Below are positions 1 through 6,747 of a stretch of 16,933 nucleotides of DNA, piece after piece. The notes below the pieces were generated by a model. It searched no databases. It saw nothing but the letters and a program-made list of their open reading frames with translations, and had not been told where the DNA came from. The stretch comes from an uncultured Alphaproteobacteria bacterium (lineage in GTDB: Bacteria > Pseudomonadota > Alphaproteobacteria > Caulobacterales > Hyphomonadaceae), in the NCBI GenBank assembly GCA_903831485.1, contig CAIKXW010000234.1, positions 1-16,933 on the forward strand. The letters are read 5' to 3'. Numbering within the stretch: the stretch's first letter is position 1; each line of letters opens with the position of its first letter. The translations under genes and the position numbers were made by a program.

Positions 1-594
1 GATGTCTATTTCGACGAGCACATCTTCAAGCCGCTCGGCATGGTCGATACCGGCTTCTGGATGCCGGAAGAGAAAGCGGCGCGCGTTGTTGCGATCCACA
101 GCTACGAGAATGAGGCCATCAAGGGACCGGCCGAGAACCGCGTCACGACAACGAAGCCTTCCTTCCTCGCAGGATCTGGCGGCCTGATGTCAACTGCGGA
201 AGACTACTGGCGTTTCGCCCAGGCCGTCGGCAATGGCGGCGAACTCAATGGCAAGCGCATTCTCAAGGACGATACAGTCAAGCTGATGCGCACCAATGTG
301 CTGCCGCCGACCGCAAAGGTCGACCTCTATGGCCCGAGCCAGGAAGGTATCGGCTTCGGGATGGACTTCGCTATCGTGATGGACCCGCAGAAAGCCGGAA
401 CGCCGCAAGGCCTCAACACCTTCTATTGGGGTGGGGCGTTCGGAACCTGGTTCTGGATCGATCCAACAAATGATCTCGTCTTCGTCGGCATGATCCAGAA
501 CATCAACGGATCGACGCCCACCGGTGGCACGCCGCCCCTGCGCGCGATCTCACCGCGGCTTACCTACGCAGCGCTTACAGACGCCTCAAAATAG
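1..594 (+). CDS. Beta-lactamase-fold serine hydrolase (class C / family VIII esterase-like), 3' part
   Basis: The frame is open from the first base, so the gene begins upstream of the window; 197 codons are visible before TAG at 592-594. Near the start the protein reads IFKPLGMVDTGFW, the typical segment after the middle of serine beta-lactamase-like hydrolases. LAGSGGLMSTAEDYWRFAQ and later YWGGAFGTWFWIDP follow. The WGG stands where class C beta-lactamases carry the third active-site motif (K/H-T-G), as in family VIII esterases and related D-aminopeptidase-like enzymes. The nucleophile motif SxxK and the YxN motif would lie upstream and cannot be checked. Known members cleave esters or amides, usually in the periplasm; the substrate here is unknown. 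The next gene starts 2 bases downstream, so the two are probably co-transcribed. Confidence 0.85.
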   Translation, partial: DVYFDEHIFKPLGMVDTGFWMPEEKAARVVAIHSYENEAIKGPAENRVTTTKPSFLAGSGGLMSTAEDYWRFAQAVGNGGELNGKRILKDDTVKLMRTNVLPPTAKVDLYGPSQEGIGFGMDFAIVMDPQKAGTPQGLNTFYWGGAFGTWFWIDPTNDLVFVGMIQNINGSTPTGGTPPLRAISPRLTYAALTDASK

Positions 595-596
595 TC

Positions 597-878
597 ATGG
601 CGACCGCTCCCTCCGCGCCTGATCCAGAGCATGCCGCAAGGCTTGGGTGGATCACCCGGGTGCGAGCGCTTCATCGCATCAAGCGTATGCTCGGGTTTGC
701 GGGGATCATGCTGGGGGCCGGCATCGTCGTCTGGTGGAAGCTCGATGCAACTGCGCCGGAATGGGCTCTGTGGACCGGCACGGCCATACTGGGCGCAAGC
801 TGGGCTCTGTTCGTCTACGTTATCGTCGCCCGCTACTTCTGGGTGAGGAAGCATCCCTACGGCGTGAGCCATAGGTAG
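597..878 (+). CDS. Small two-helix membrane protein, unknown function
   Basis: A 93-residue protein. It begins with a charged stretch of about 30 residues (RVRALHRIKRM), then a hydrophobic segment at about 31-48 (LGFAGIMLGAGIVVWW). A short Trp-containing loop leads to a second hydrophobic segment at about 59-80 (WTGTAILGASWALFVYVIV), and the protein ends in a basic tail (RYFWVRKHPYGVSHR). This predicts an inner-membrane hairpin with both ends in the cytoplasm. ATG lies 2 bases after the stop of the upstream hydrolase, and its ribosome binding site would sit inside that gene's last codons, pointing to translational coupling. I do not recognise a family. Confidence 0.65.
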   Translation: MATAPSAPDPEHAARLGWITRVRALHRIKRMLGFAGIMLGAGIVVWWKLDATAPEWALWTGTAILGASWALFVYVIVARYFWVRKHPYGVSHR

Positions 879-880
879 AC

Positions 881-904
881 CGGCCGCCCCGTTAGGAGCG
901 GCCG
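881..904. terminator. Hairpin between convergent genes, possible shared terminator
   Basis: Arms CGGCCGC (881-887) and GCGGCCG (898-904) pair perfectly around a 10-base loop, inside which CC/GG can add two more pairs. The hairpin sits between two genes that converge (stops at 878 and 933). There is no T-run on either side, so it is not a classical intrinsic terminator; it could still pause RNA polymerase or protect mRNA ends. Confidence 0.35.
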
Positions 905-932
905 ATCCACCAACAGTCTTGTCCTTGAAGGT

Positions 933-1190
933 TTAGGTCGCGCGGCGGCCGCGGAACATTCCGACGATCGCCAGAAGTACAATCGCGCCGACGGTGGAAA
1001 CGATCAGGCTGCCCCAGAAGCCGGCGAACCCGAAGCCCACTGCGTTGGCGATGAAGGCGCCAAGAAACGCGCCGACGATACCGACAACAAGATTCGTGAT
1101 CATGCCGTGCTCGCGGCCCATGATCTGTTCGGCGATCCATCCGGCGAGAATGCCGATGACTAACGCGCCTATAATCGAGACTTCATTCAT
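933..1190 (-). CDS. GlsB/YeaQ/YmgE-family (transglycosylase-associated) membrane protein
   Basis: An 85-residue protein with three predicted membrane helices: about 5-20 (SIIGALVIGILAGWIAEQIM), about 30-55 (ITNLVVGIVGAFLGAFIANA) and about 58-79. The order GWIAEQIMG, then GIVGAFLGAFI, and the basic end RGRRAT match this family, and the length is normal for it. Members are small inner-membrane proteins often induced by general stress; their biochemical role is unknown. The open frame extends far upstream to 1424, but ATG at 1190 is chosen because GGAG stands 7 bases before it and because family similarity starts there. It lies downstream of the small gene at 1259-1381 on the same strand. Confidence 0.88.
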   Translation of the reverse strand: MNEVSIIGALVIGILAGWIAEQIMGREHGMITNLVVGIVGAFLGAFIANAVGFGFAGFWGSLIVSTVGAIVLLAIVGMFRGRRAT

Positions 1191-1258
1191 GACGCTGCTC
1201 CACCACTTGTGTGGTTGAGCAACGTGACGATGACCCGGCGGTTCCGGACCAGCCTGCC

Positions 1259-1381
1259 CTAGCGGCGGCGGGCCCGCACGCTGATCCAGGGCATGACCTG
1301 CTGGCGGCGGCGCAGGACCCAGCACATCAGCCCGCCATTGGCCCCGGCGATTGCAAGAACTAACAGGTCGTGAGCGGTCAT
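1259..1381 (-). CDS. 40-residue single-pass membrane peptide, unknown
   Basis: A short gene encoding MTAHDLLVLAIAGANGGLMC followed by a strongly basic tail (WVLRRRQQVMPWISVRARRR). One hydrophobic helix at about 5-22, followed by arginines, predicts an inner-membrane peptide with its C terminus in the cytoplasm. What makes it credible despite its size is a near-perfect ribosome binding site, GGAGG, 8 bases before ATG at 1381. It lies about 68 bases upstream of the GlsB-type gene on the same strand. I do not recognise a family; the evidence is the start signal and the helix-plus-Arg layout, not homology. Confidence 0.5.
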   Translation of the reverse strand: MTAHDLLVLAIAGANGGLMCWVLRRRQQVMPWISVRARRR

Positions 1382-1496
1382 GGACAACGCCTCCAGCAAG
1401 GTCCCGGCCACGCATGAAAAACATACCTGGCGGACATCCGTGCGGAAGTCCTGAAAGCTTAGCCGCCGGGCGACCGGTCGCCGCGCTCGGGCAGCT

Positions 1497-2201
1497 TCAC
1501 TTGCACTCGCCAGCCTTGAATTTGTCCCTCAGGGCGTTCATCCCGCCGCTCAGCAGGCTCTGCATGTCCGCGGGAATGCCCGACGCTTCGCCGTGCGCGA
1601 CGACCTTGCCATTGGCGGCGTCTGTCAGCGTTACCGAGAATGGATGGCCAGCATCGGCCAGGTTGCGCCATGCATCGTCGTCGCCGACTTCCTGGACGGG
1701 ATGCGGCCCCGGCAGCATCGCTGCGAAGTCGATCGCGAACACGCGGTTCTGAGCGGCGCCAACATCAGCAATGATCGACTGCGTTCCCTGCGTCACTGTC
1801 AGCATGAGCGACGGGACAGCCTTGCCGCTGGCGCTGAACGCGGGCCAGCCGATCCGGAAACCGGAATAGTCGAACCGCACGCCGCCCGGAGTCAGCCACT
1901 CCTTGGGCGGCTGGTAGACGCTCATGATGTTCCAGATCATCAGGTCTGAAGCCGTGGTGGTGTAGGCGCCGCTGACGCCTGTCCCCTTCATCGACATGGG
2001 TGTGCGGACCGGACCCATCTCGATATACAGACGGTCCAGACCGCCGTTTGTGATGTCTGCCGACGCGAACGCGCCCAGGCCATCGGACCGCGCGAATGCG
2101 GCGGTGCACGCCACCGTGGCCGGTTGCGCGATGCTCACCCCATGCCATGCAAGGAGGCTCGCTCCGGCGAGCGCCGCCGCGAGAATTTGTCTGACCATCA
2201 T
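1497..2201 (-). CDS. Exported protein of unknown family (234 aa)
   Basis: The N terminus MMVRQILAAALAGASLLAWH is a typical Sec signal peptide, with likely cleavage after SIAQ or nearby (about residue 25). The mature part begins PATVACTAAFARSDG and is rich in Gly, Ala and Thr with several short predicted beta stretches (FDYSGFRIGWPAF, SLMLTVTQGTQSIIADV). There is one Cys near the new N terminus (C32) and one near the C terminus (KAGECK), which could form a disulfide. The gene is transcribed away from the SDR gene, sharing a 199-base intergenic region. Two adjacent ATG codons (2201 and 2198) could serve as start; neither has a strong ribosome binding site. Likely periplasmic; function unknown. 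Confidence 0.75.
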   Translation of the reverse strand: MMVRQILAAALAGASLLAWHGVSIAQPATVACTAAFARSDGLGAFASADITNGGLDRLYIEMGPVRTPMSMKGTGVSGAYTTTASDLMIWNIMSVYQPPKEWLTPGGVRFDYSGFRIGWPAFSASGKAVPSLMLTVTQGTQSIIADVGAAQNRVFAIDFAAMLPGPHPVQEVGDDDAWRNLADAGHPFSVTLTDAANGKVVAHGEASGIPADMQSLLSGGMNALRDKFKAGECK

Positions 2202-2350
2202 GAAATACCCCGGGGAATCGATCGGTGGACAATAGACGCCGGCCTGTGTCCCGCCAGTAAGTTCGGGCAGCGTCGAGACCCTGAACGCCGCATTGGCTTC
2301 CCTTCCACGATTCCTGAGCTAGAAACGCTGAATATCTGCGTCAGAACAAC

Positions 2351-2364
2351 GGGGCTGCAGCCCC
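2351..2364. promoter_or_regulatory. 14-base perfect palindrome ahead of the SDR gene
   Basis: GGGGCTGCAGCCCC is its own reverse complement. It lies 36 bases upstream of the SDR start codon, in the divergent region 2202-2400. It could be an operator for a dimeric regulator or a small 5' UTR stem. The core resembles the left arm of the hairpin at 3206-3234 behind the same gene. No convincing -35/-10 pair could be assigned around it. Confidence 0.35.
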
Positions 2365-2400
2365 GATGGCCGAGAAGGCCAGACAGAAGGAAACACCCCC

Positions 2401-3183
2401 ATGGCCAACGCCGCCGGCACGCTTTTCGATCTCAAGGGCAAGACCGCCCTCATCACCGGTTCGACCAAGGGTATCGGCAAGGCCATCGCCGAACAGTTCG
2501 CCAGCCATGGCGCGCGTGTCGTGATTTCCTCCCGCAAGCCCGGCCCGTGCGAGGAGGTCGCCGCCGCCATCAACGCCGCCAACGGCGCCGGCACGGCGAT
2601 CGCCTGCCCGGCCAACATCTCGTCCAAGGAAGATCTTCAGCGCCTCGTCAACGAAACCAACGCCGCCTTTGGCAAGATCGATATCGTCGTCTGCAACGCC
2701 GCCTCGAACCCCTATTACGGTCCGATGTCCGGCATCACCGATGAGGCCTTCGCCAAGATCCTGTCCAACAACATCATCTCGAACAACACGCTGGTGAATC
2801 TCGTCTCGCCGCAGATGATCGAGCGCAAGGACGGTGCGATCATCATCATTTCGTCGATCGGCGGCCTGCGTGCGTCTACCGTGATCGGCGCCTATTGCAT
2901 CTCCAAGGCGGCGGATGTGCAACTCGCCCGCAACCTTGCGGCCGAACTCGGGCCGCACAACATCCGCGTCAACTGCATCTCCCCCGGCCTCGTGAAGACC
3001 GACTTCGCGAAGGCGCTCTGGGCCGACGACGACACTCGCGAGCAGCGCGAAGAAGAGACCCCGCTCCGCCGCCTCGGCGAGCCGAACGACATCGCCGGCG
3101 CAGCGGTGTTCCTCGCCTCGAAGGCCGGTAGCTGGACCACCGGCCAGAACATCGTCGTCGATGGCGGCGTGACTGCTGTTTAG
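2401..3183 (+). CDS. SDR-family NAD(P)-dependent oxidoreductase
   Basis: A 260-residue classical short-chain dehydrogenase/reductase. The dinucleotide-binding motif TGSTKGIG is at 19-26, and NAAS at 99-102 is the NAAG-type motif. The catalytic Ser is S152 (IISSIGG), with Y165 and K169 in YCISK. The PG motif is in ISPGLVKTDF (194-202), and the C-terminal VDGG turn is present. Length is normal. S43-R45 (SSRK) at the end of beta-2, with no acidic residue there, suggests NADP preference; this is inference. The substrate cannot be told from sequence; in such enzymes it is usually an alcohol, ketone or beta-ketoacyl group. AAGGA stands 9 bases before ATG. It is followed by msrB on the same strand after 67 bases that hold a hairpin. 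Confidence 0.9.
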   Translation: MANAAGTLFDLKGKTALITGSTKGIGKAIAEQFASHGARVVISSRKPGPCEEVAAAINAANGAGTAIACPANISSKEDLQRLVNETNAAFGKIDIVVCNAASNPYYGPMSGITDEAFAKILSNNIISNNTLVNLVSPQMIERKDGAIIIISSIGGLRASTVIGAYCISKAADVQLARNLAAELGPHNIRVNCISPGLVKTDFAKALWADDDTREQREEETPLRRLGEPNDIAGAAVFLASKAGSWTTGQNIVVDGGVTAV

Positions 3184-3205
3184 GCGGTCAAGCGTAGCTA
3201 TATGG

Positions 3206-3234
3206 GGGTTGCAGCCGTATATCGGTTGCAACCC
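3206..3234 (+). terminator. 12-pair hairpin between SDR gene and msrB
   Basis: Left arm GGGTTGCAGCCG (3206-3217) and right arm CGGTTGCAACCC (3223-3234) enclose the loop TATAT. All 12 positions pair in plus-strand RNA, one as G-U; the minus-strand transcript would have a C-A mismatch there, so the structure favours plus-strand RNA. No T-run follows, so strong intrinsic termination is unlikely. It may attenuate or separate expression of SDR and msrB, stabilise the upstream mRNA, or be a protein-binding palindrome. Confidence 0.4.
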
Positions 3235-3250
3235 AGCCTCGGAGACGCTC

Positions 3251-3658
3251 ATGGCCGCTGAATCCTATCCCGTCGTCCGCACCGACCTGGAGTGGCGCGA
3301 GCGCCTTACCCGCGAGCAGTACGCGGTCATGCGGCGCCACGGCACCGAGGCGCCGGGCTCCTGCGCCCTGCTTTACGAGAAGCGGCCGGGAACCTTCACC
3401 TGTGCGGGCTGCGACACGCCACTGTTCAACAACACCGTTAAATTCGAAAGCGGCACAGGCTGGCCCAGCTTCAGCACGCCCATCCCCGGAGCGCTTGGCG
3501 AAACAGTGGACCGCAGCCATGGCATGGTGCGGACAGAGGTCCATTGCGGAACCTGCGGCAGCCATATGGGCCATGTGTTCCCCGACGGCCCGCCGCCTAC
3601 CGGCCTGCGCTATTGCATCAACGGTGTGGCGCTGAATTTCACGCCCGGCCAGGGCTGA
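3251..3658 (+). CDS. msrB: Peptide-methionine (R)-S-oxide reductase MsrB
   Basis: A 135-residue protein that reduces methionine-R-sulfoxide in proteins, a repair step after oxidative damage. The zinc site is two CxxC pairs, C51/C54 (CAGC) and C99/C102 (CGTC). The conserved GWPSF is at 70-74, HMGHVF at 105-110, and the catalytic Cys is C122 in RYCINGVALNF. T69 stands where many MsrBs (E. coli type, SGCGWPSF) carry a second Cys; C38 (GSCALL) is a possible alternative resolving Cys. No signal peptide, so cytoplasmic. ATG at 3251 has GGAG 6 bases upstream. A longer TTG start at 3209 would fall inside the hairpin and is rejected. Confidence 0.94.
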   Translation: MAAESYPVVRTDLEWRERLTREQYAVMRRHGTEAPGSCALLYEKRPGTFTCAGCDTPLFNNTVKFESGTGWPSFSTPIPGALGETVDRSHGMVRTEVHCGTCGSHMGHVFPDGPPPTGLRYCINGVALNFTPGQG

Positions 3659-3661
3659 GGC

Positions 3662-4045
3662 TCAGCCTTCCCAGGTCAACACTATGTCGGGCGCCGCTTT
3701 CGTGGCGGCGTTGCGGGCCGCGCCAACTGACTCGTAACGGGCTGGAGCCCTGCACCTGGCCGTGACCTTGGCGGCGCTGATCTCCTCATCCTCAACCTTG
3801 TGTTTGAAGCCACGGGCCTTGCGATCTGCCTTCCACGCGCCAGCGGAGAATAACGCGGAATGTTAGATCGTTTTGTCGGCGCTGTTGTTGGCGGTGGCCT
3901 GGCGCCACATGAACGCGCCGCCCTGCGCCTGCACGGGCGCGGCGGCCCAAGCCGCGGCGAGGTTCCGCCCGCGATCAGCTTCCCCTTGTGGCGAAGTGTC
4001 GAAATCAGCTAGCGACCAGTGTCTCATTTTGGTGGACATGCTCAT
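3662..4045 (-). pseudogene. Decayed reading frame in a 385-base gene-free stretch
   Basis: The stretch 3659-4043 has no intact gene. On the minus strand a frame of 128 codons runs from ATG at 4045 to TGA at 3662-3664, interrupted by TAA at 3863-3865. The first part contains LADFDTSPQGEADRGRNLAA; the second has no start codon of its own but ends plausibly (ESVGAARNAATKAAPDIVL, then TWEG). It overlaps the thioesterase start on the other strand by 2 bases. It may be the remnant of a gene or chance open frame in GC-rich DNA. I recognise no family. Confidence 0.25.
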
Positions 4046-4517
4046 GACTTTCGACGGCTTCCCTTCCCTGCCGCCTCACGTGAACGCACGGATGAAGGGG
4101 TTCATGTCAGGCAACTTGCCGCCCGCCCACATCAACATGGGCGTCCGGCCGGACCTGTGGTGCAAGGAGGCTGAGGTGGGGCGCGTCTTGTTCCGCTGGC
4201 CGAATGACGGTTCGCGCGACATTGGCGGCGGTCGCGTCTTCGGCGGTTGGATCGCGGCGCTGTCCGACAACGTCGTGTCAATGTGCATGGCGACGGCGCT
4301 GGAGGATGGCGAGGGTTTCACCACGCAGGACCTGCAGGTGAAGATTTTCCGTCCCGTGTCCGGACCCGAAATCGAGATCGAGGCGAAGCTCGTGAACCGT
4401 TCGCGCACCACCGGCTATGTCGAAGCCGAATGGCGCCTGCCCAACGGCAAGGTGGCCGTGAAGGTGCTGTCCTGGAAAGCCATCCGCCCGGCTGAGAGCT
4501 TCCAGCAGCGGGACTAG
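4044..4517 (+). CDS. Hotdog-fold (PaaI-like) thioesterase
   Basis: 157 residues from ATG at 4044. The segment GGGRVFGGWIAALSDNVVSM (about 57-76) matches the HGG-x-x-x-xxxD pattern of PaaI/YbgC-like hotdog thioesterases, with Gly-Gly before the central helix and Asp as the likely catalytic acid. Later beta strands follow: FTTQDLQVKIFRPV, then GPEIEIEAKLVNRSRTTGYV, and EWRLPNGKVAVKVLSW. Members hydrolyse acyl-CoA thioesters as dimers or tetramers in the cytoplasm; the acyl group here is unknown. ATG at 4044 has GGTGGA 7 bases upstream, while ATG at 4038 is too close to that site. The frame is open back to 3873 but that part lacks family character. It converges on the TIR gene, 21 bases apart. 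Confidence 0.8.
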   Translation: MTFDGFPSLPPHVNARMKGFMSGNLPPAHINMGVRPDLWCKEAEVGRVLFRWPNDGSRDIGGGRVFGGWIAALSDNVVSMCMATALEDGEGFTTQDLQVKIFRPVSGPEIEIEAKLVNRSRTTGYVEAEWRLPNGKVAVKVLSWKAIRPAESFQQRD

Positions 4518-4527
4518 CAAGGCCGCT

Positions 4528-4556
4528 TGGAAGCCATGCTACTCTAGCAGCTTCCA
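4528..4556. terminator. Hairpin at the convergent thioesterase / TIR gene ends
   Basis: Arms TGGAAGC (4528-4534) and GCTTCCA (4550-4556) pair perfectly, and inside them TGCT/AGCA (4537-4540 / 4546-4549) adds four pairs around the loop ACTCT. The hairpin overlaps the stop codon of the TIR gene and follows the thioesterase stop. No T-run on either strand, so a bidirectional terminator role is only possible. Confidence 0.35.
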
Positions 4557-5294
4557 CCGGAAATATTTCGACTGGCCGAGTAGCCCCGACAGCTGCGCCC
4601 CGACATCCGAAACGTTAGGCAGGCCAAGCTCGACCACGCGAACACGACCTTGTTCTGCGTCCACGACGAACGGCGCGCTCTTGATGTAGTCGAAGCGCGC
4701 TGCGAGCTCGCGACGCCCCGGCGCCACGTGTAACACCAGCGACTTCCCATTGCCCACTTCGTCTACCTTCTCTCCATCGACCAGTATCGCCACATTGCGC
4801 GCCGATCCGGTCAGATGGTTTCCGCGCCGGATCTCGATCACGGCGTAGCTTGCGACGTGCGCCGGCGGTGGAGGCCGCACTTCGGGCGGGGCGATGCTGA
4901 TGGGCGGCGCGTGCCCAAGCATGCTGATCATGGGCGCCAAGGCGGCCGCGCCATGTGCGTGCCATTCCACCCATTGCGGCATGCTGAGATAGTAGGTGAG
5001 CCCGTCCGAGGGTTCGACCGCCTCGATTCGTATCGGGATGATCCGCTTGCCATGTCCGTCGGCGAGGCCCACTTCGCGGGCGACATGCTTCGAGGTGTTG
5101 GAGGCCCGGGAGACGAGCACGGCCAGCGTATCGCAGGCACGCAGTCCTGCGACGATCGCCTCGTTGTAGGCTTCGCCCGGCCGGATCGAGTCGGGCGCGA
5201 TCCACACGCCTAGGCCAGCCGCCCGCAACGCGTCCGCCACCTGCCGTGCGATGACGGCGTCCTCGGTGGAATGCGAGACGAAAACCTGCGGCAC
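4539..5294 (-). CDS. TIR-domain protein with C-terminal beta-rich domain
   Basis: From GTG at 5294 the protein has 251 residues. Residues 3-112 are a bacterial TIR domain: VFVSHSTEDAVIARQVADAL, GVWIAPDSIRPGEAYNEAIV, CDTLAVLVSRASNTSKHVAREVG and RIIPIRI. E74 (in VARE) is placed like the Glu that TIR NADases need, so NAD+ cleavage is possible but unproven. A Pro-rich linker (about 136-147) leads to a compact beta-rich domain (about 150-225; VAILVDGEKVDEVGNGKSLV, LHVAPGRRELAARF) that resembles small ligand- or surface-binding beta-sandwiches. No membrane segment. GTG is chosen because the TIR fold starts right after it and it lies 13 bases past the lpd stop. ATG at 5351 would add 19 residues, mostly encoded inside lpd. 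Confidence 0.82.
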   Translation of the reverse strand: MPQVFVSHSTEDAVIARQVADALRAAGLGVWIAPDSIRPGEAYNEAIVAGLRACDTLAVLVSRASNTSKHVAREVGLADGHGKRIIPIRIEAVEPSDGLTYYLSMPQWVEWHAHGAAALAPMISMLGHAPPISIAPPEVRPPPPAHVASYAVIEIRRGNHLTGSARNVAILVDGEKVDEVGNGKSLVLHVAPGRRELAARFDYIKSAPFVVDAEQGRVRVVELGLPNVSDVGAQLSGLLGQSKYFRWKLLE

Positions 5295-5307
5295 GGCCCC
5301 ATCCGAC

Positions 5308-6738
5308 TCAGATATGCAGCGGCCGACCATAAGCCGCGAGCACGCTTTCATGCATCATTTCCGACAAGGTCGGGTGCGGGAAGACCGTCTCCATCAGCTC
5401 GGCTTCGGTGAGTTCGCCCTGGCGCGCGATGCAGTAGCCCTGGATCAGCTCAGTGACGCCCTCGCCCGCCATGTGAGCGCCCAGCAGTTCGCCCGTCTGC
5501 TCGTCGAAGATCGTCTTCACGATCCCTTCCGGCTCGCCCAGCGCGATCGCCTTGCCATTGCCGATGAACGGGAACTTGCCGACCTTCAGCTTGCGTCCGG
5601 TCTTCCTGGCCGCCTCTTCGGTCATACCAACGCTGGCCACCTGCGGATGCGAATAGGTGCAGCCCGGCACATTCCACGGGTCGAACTTGTGTGACGGCGC
5701 CCCAACGCCTTTCGGGCCCTGCATGCCCTCGACCACGATCACGCCCTCATGCATCGCCTTGTGCGCCAGCCAGGGAGGCCCCGTGACATCTCCGATTGCG
5801 TAGAGACCCGGCACGTTCGTCTTGCCGAAACCATCCGCCACAATGTGCGTCTTCTCGACCTTCACGCCCAATTGCTCGAGCCCGAGATTCTCGACATTGC
5901 CGACGATGCCGATGGCAAGGATCACCCTGTCCGCCTTCAGCGTCTGGACGCCATCTTTCGCCGCCACCTCGGCCGTCGCGACGCCCTTGTCGACCTTCAG
6001 CGACTTCACCTGCGCCGACGTCAGGAACTTGATGCCCTGCTTGCCAAGCTGCTTCAGCATGAAGGCGGAAATCTCGGAATCCTCAACCGGCAGGATGCGA
6101 TCCAGCGCCTCTACCACCGTCACCTCGGCGCCAAGCGTGCGGTAGAAGCTGGCGAACTCGATGCCGATCGCGCCGGAGCCGATCACCAGCAGGTTCTTCG
6201 GCATCTCGGTCGGCACCATCGCCTCGCGATAAGCCCACACCGTCTTGCCATCGACCTTGAGCCCGATCTCCGGAATCTCGCGCGCACGGGCGCCGGTGGC
6301 CAGCATCACATTCTTTGCGGTGTACGTTCCTTCGCCCTTGCCCTTCTCGACGATCACCTTCGGCGCGGGCGATCCCTTCTCTAGCCGCGCCGTGCCGACC
6401 AGCACATCGATCTTGTGTTTCTTCATGAGGAACGTGACGCCGTTCGACAGTTGCTGCGCCACCCCGCGCGAGCGCTTCACAACGGCATCCATCATCACCT
6501 TCGGGTTCTCGACCGACAGGCCGTAGTCCTTCGCATGCGTGATGAGGTGGAATACTTCGCTGGAGCGCAGCAGCGCCTTGGTGGGGATGCACCCCCAGTT
6601 GAGACAGATGCCGCCAAGTTCGGCGCGCTCGACGATGGCCGTCTTCATGCCAAGCTGGGACGCTCGGATGGCTGCAACATAGCCCCCCGGCCCCGAGCCG
6701 ATGACGATGAGATCGTAGGAAGCCTTGGCGTCAGCCAT
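5308..6738 (-). CDS. lpdA: Dihydrolipoyl dehydrogenase (E3)
   Basis: 476 residues, normal for E3. This FAD enzyme reoxidises the dihydrolipoyl groups of E2 (and of the lipoyl domain on PdhB) and passes electrons to NAD+. The FAD motif GSGPGG is at 14-19. The redox-active disulfide is C45/C50 in GGICLNWGCIP. The NAD motif GSGAIG is at 187-192, the second FAD contact is AIGD (314-317), and the active-site base pair is H455/E460 in HPTLSE of the dimer interface domain. It begins 9 bases after the stop of the small exported-protein gene and is followed by the TIR gene. The ribosome binding site is weak, consistent with translation coupled to upstream genes. Confidence 0.97.
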   Translation of the reverse strand: MADAKASYDLIVIGSGPGGYVAAIRASQLGMKTAIVERAELGGICLNWGCIPTKALLRSSEVFHLITHAKDYGLSVENPKVMMDAVVKRSRGVAQQLSNGVTFLMKKHKIDVLVGTARLEKGSPAPKVIVEKGKGEGTYTAKNVMLATGARAREIPEIGLKVDGKTVWAYREAMVPTEMPKNLLVIGSGAIGIEFASFYRTLGAEVTVVEALDRILPVEDSEISAFMLKQLGKQGIKFLTSAQVKSLKVDKGVATAEVAAKDGVQTLKADRVILAIGIVGNVENLGLEQLGVKVEKTHIVADGFGKTNVPGLYAIGDVTGPPWLAHKAMHEGVIVVEGMQGPKGVGAPSHKFDPWNVPGCTYSHPQVASVGMTEEAARKTGRKLKVGKFPFIGNGKAIALGEPEGIVKTIFDEQTGELLGAHMAGEGVTELIQGYCIARQGELTEAELMETVFPHPTLSEMMHESVLAAYGRPLHI

Positions 6739-6747
6739 GTTGCGTGC

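Noticed and set aside
2341..3252. 303-codon minus-strand frame opposite the SDR gene
   Set aside because: The plus strand encodes a complete SDR with all motifs; the opposite frame is a GC-rich shadow with low-complexity, Arg/Gly/Asp-rich text and no family character.
3873..4043. N-terminal extension of the thioesterase back to 3873
   Set aside because: The added 57 residues are Ala/Arg/Cys-rich with no fold, and the ribosome binding site points to ATG 4044.
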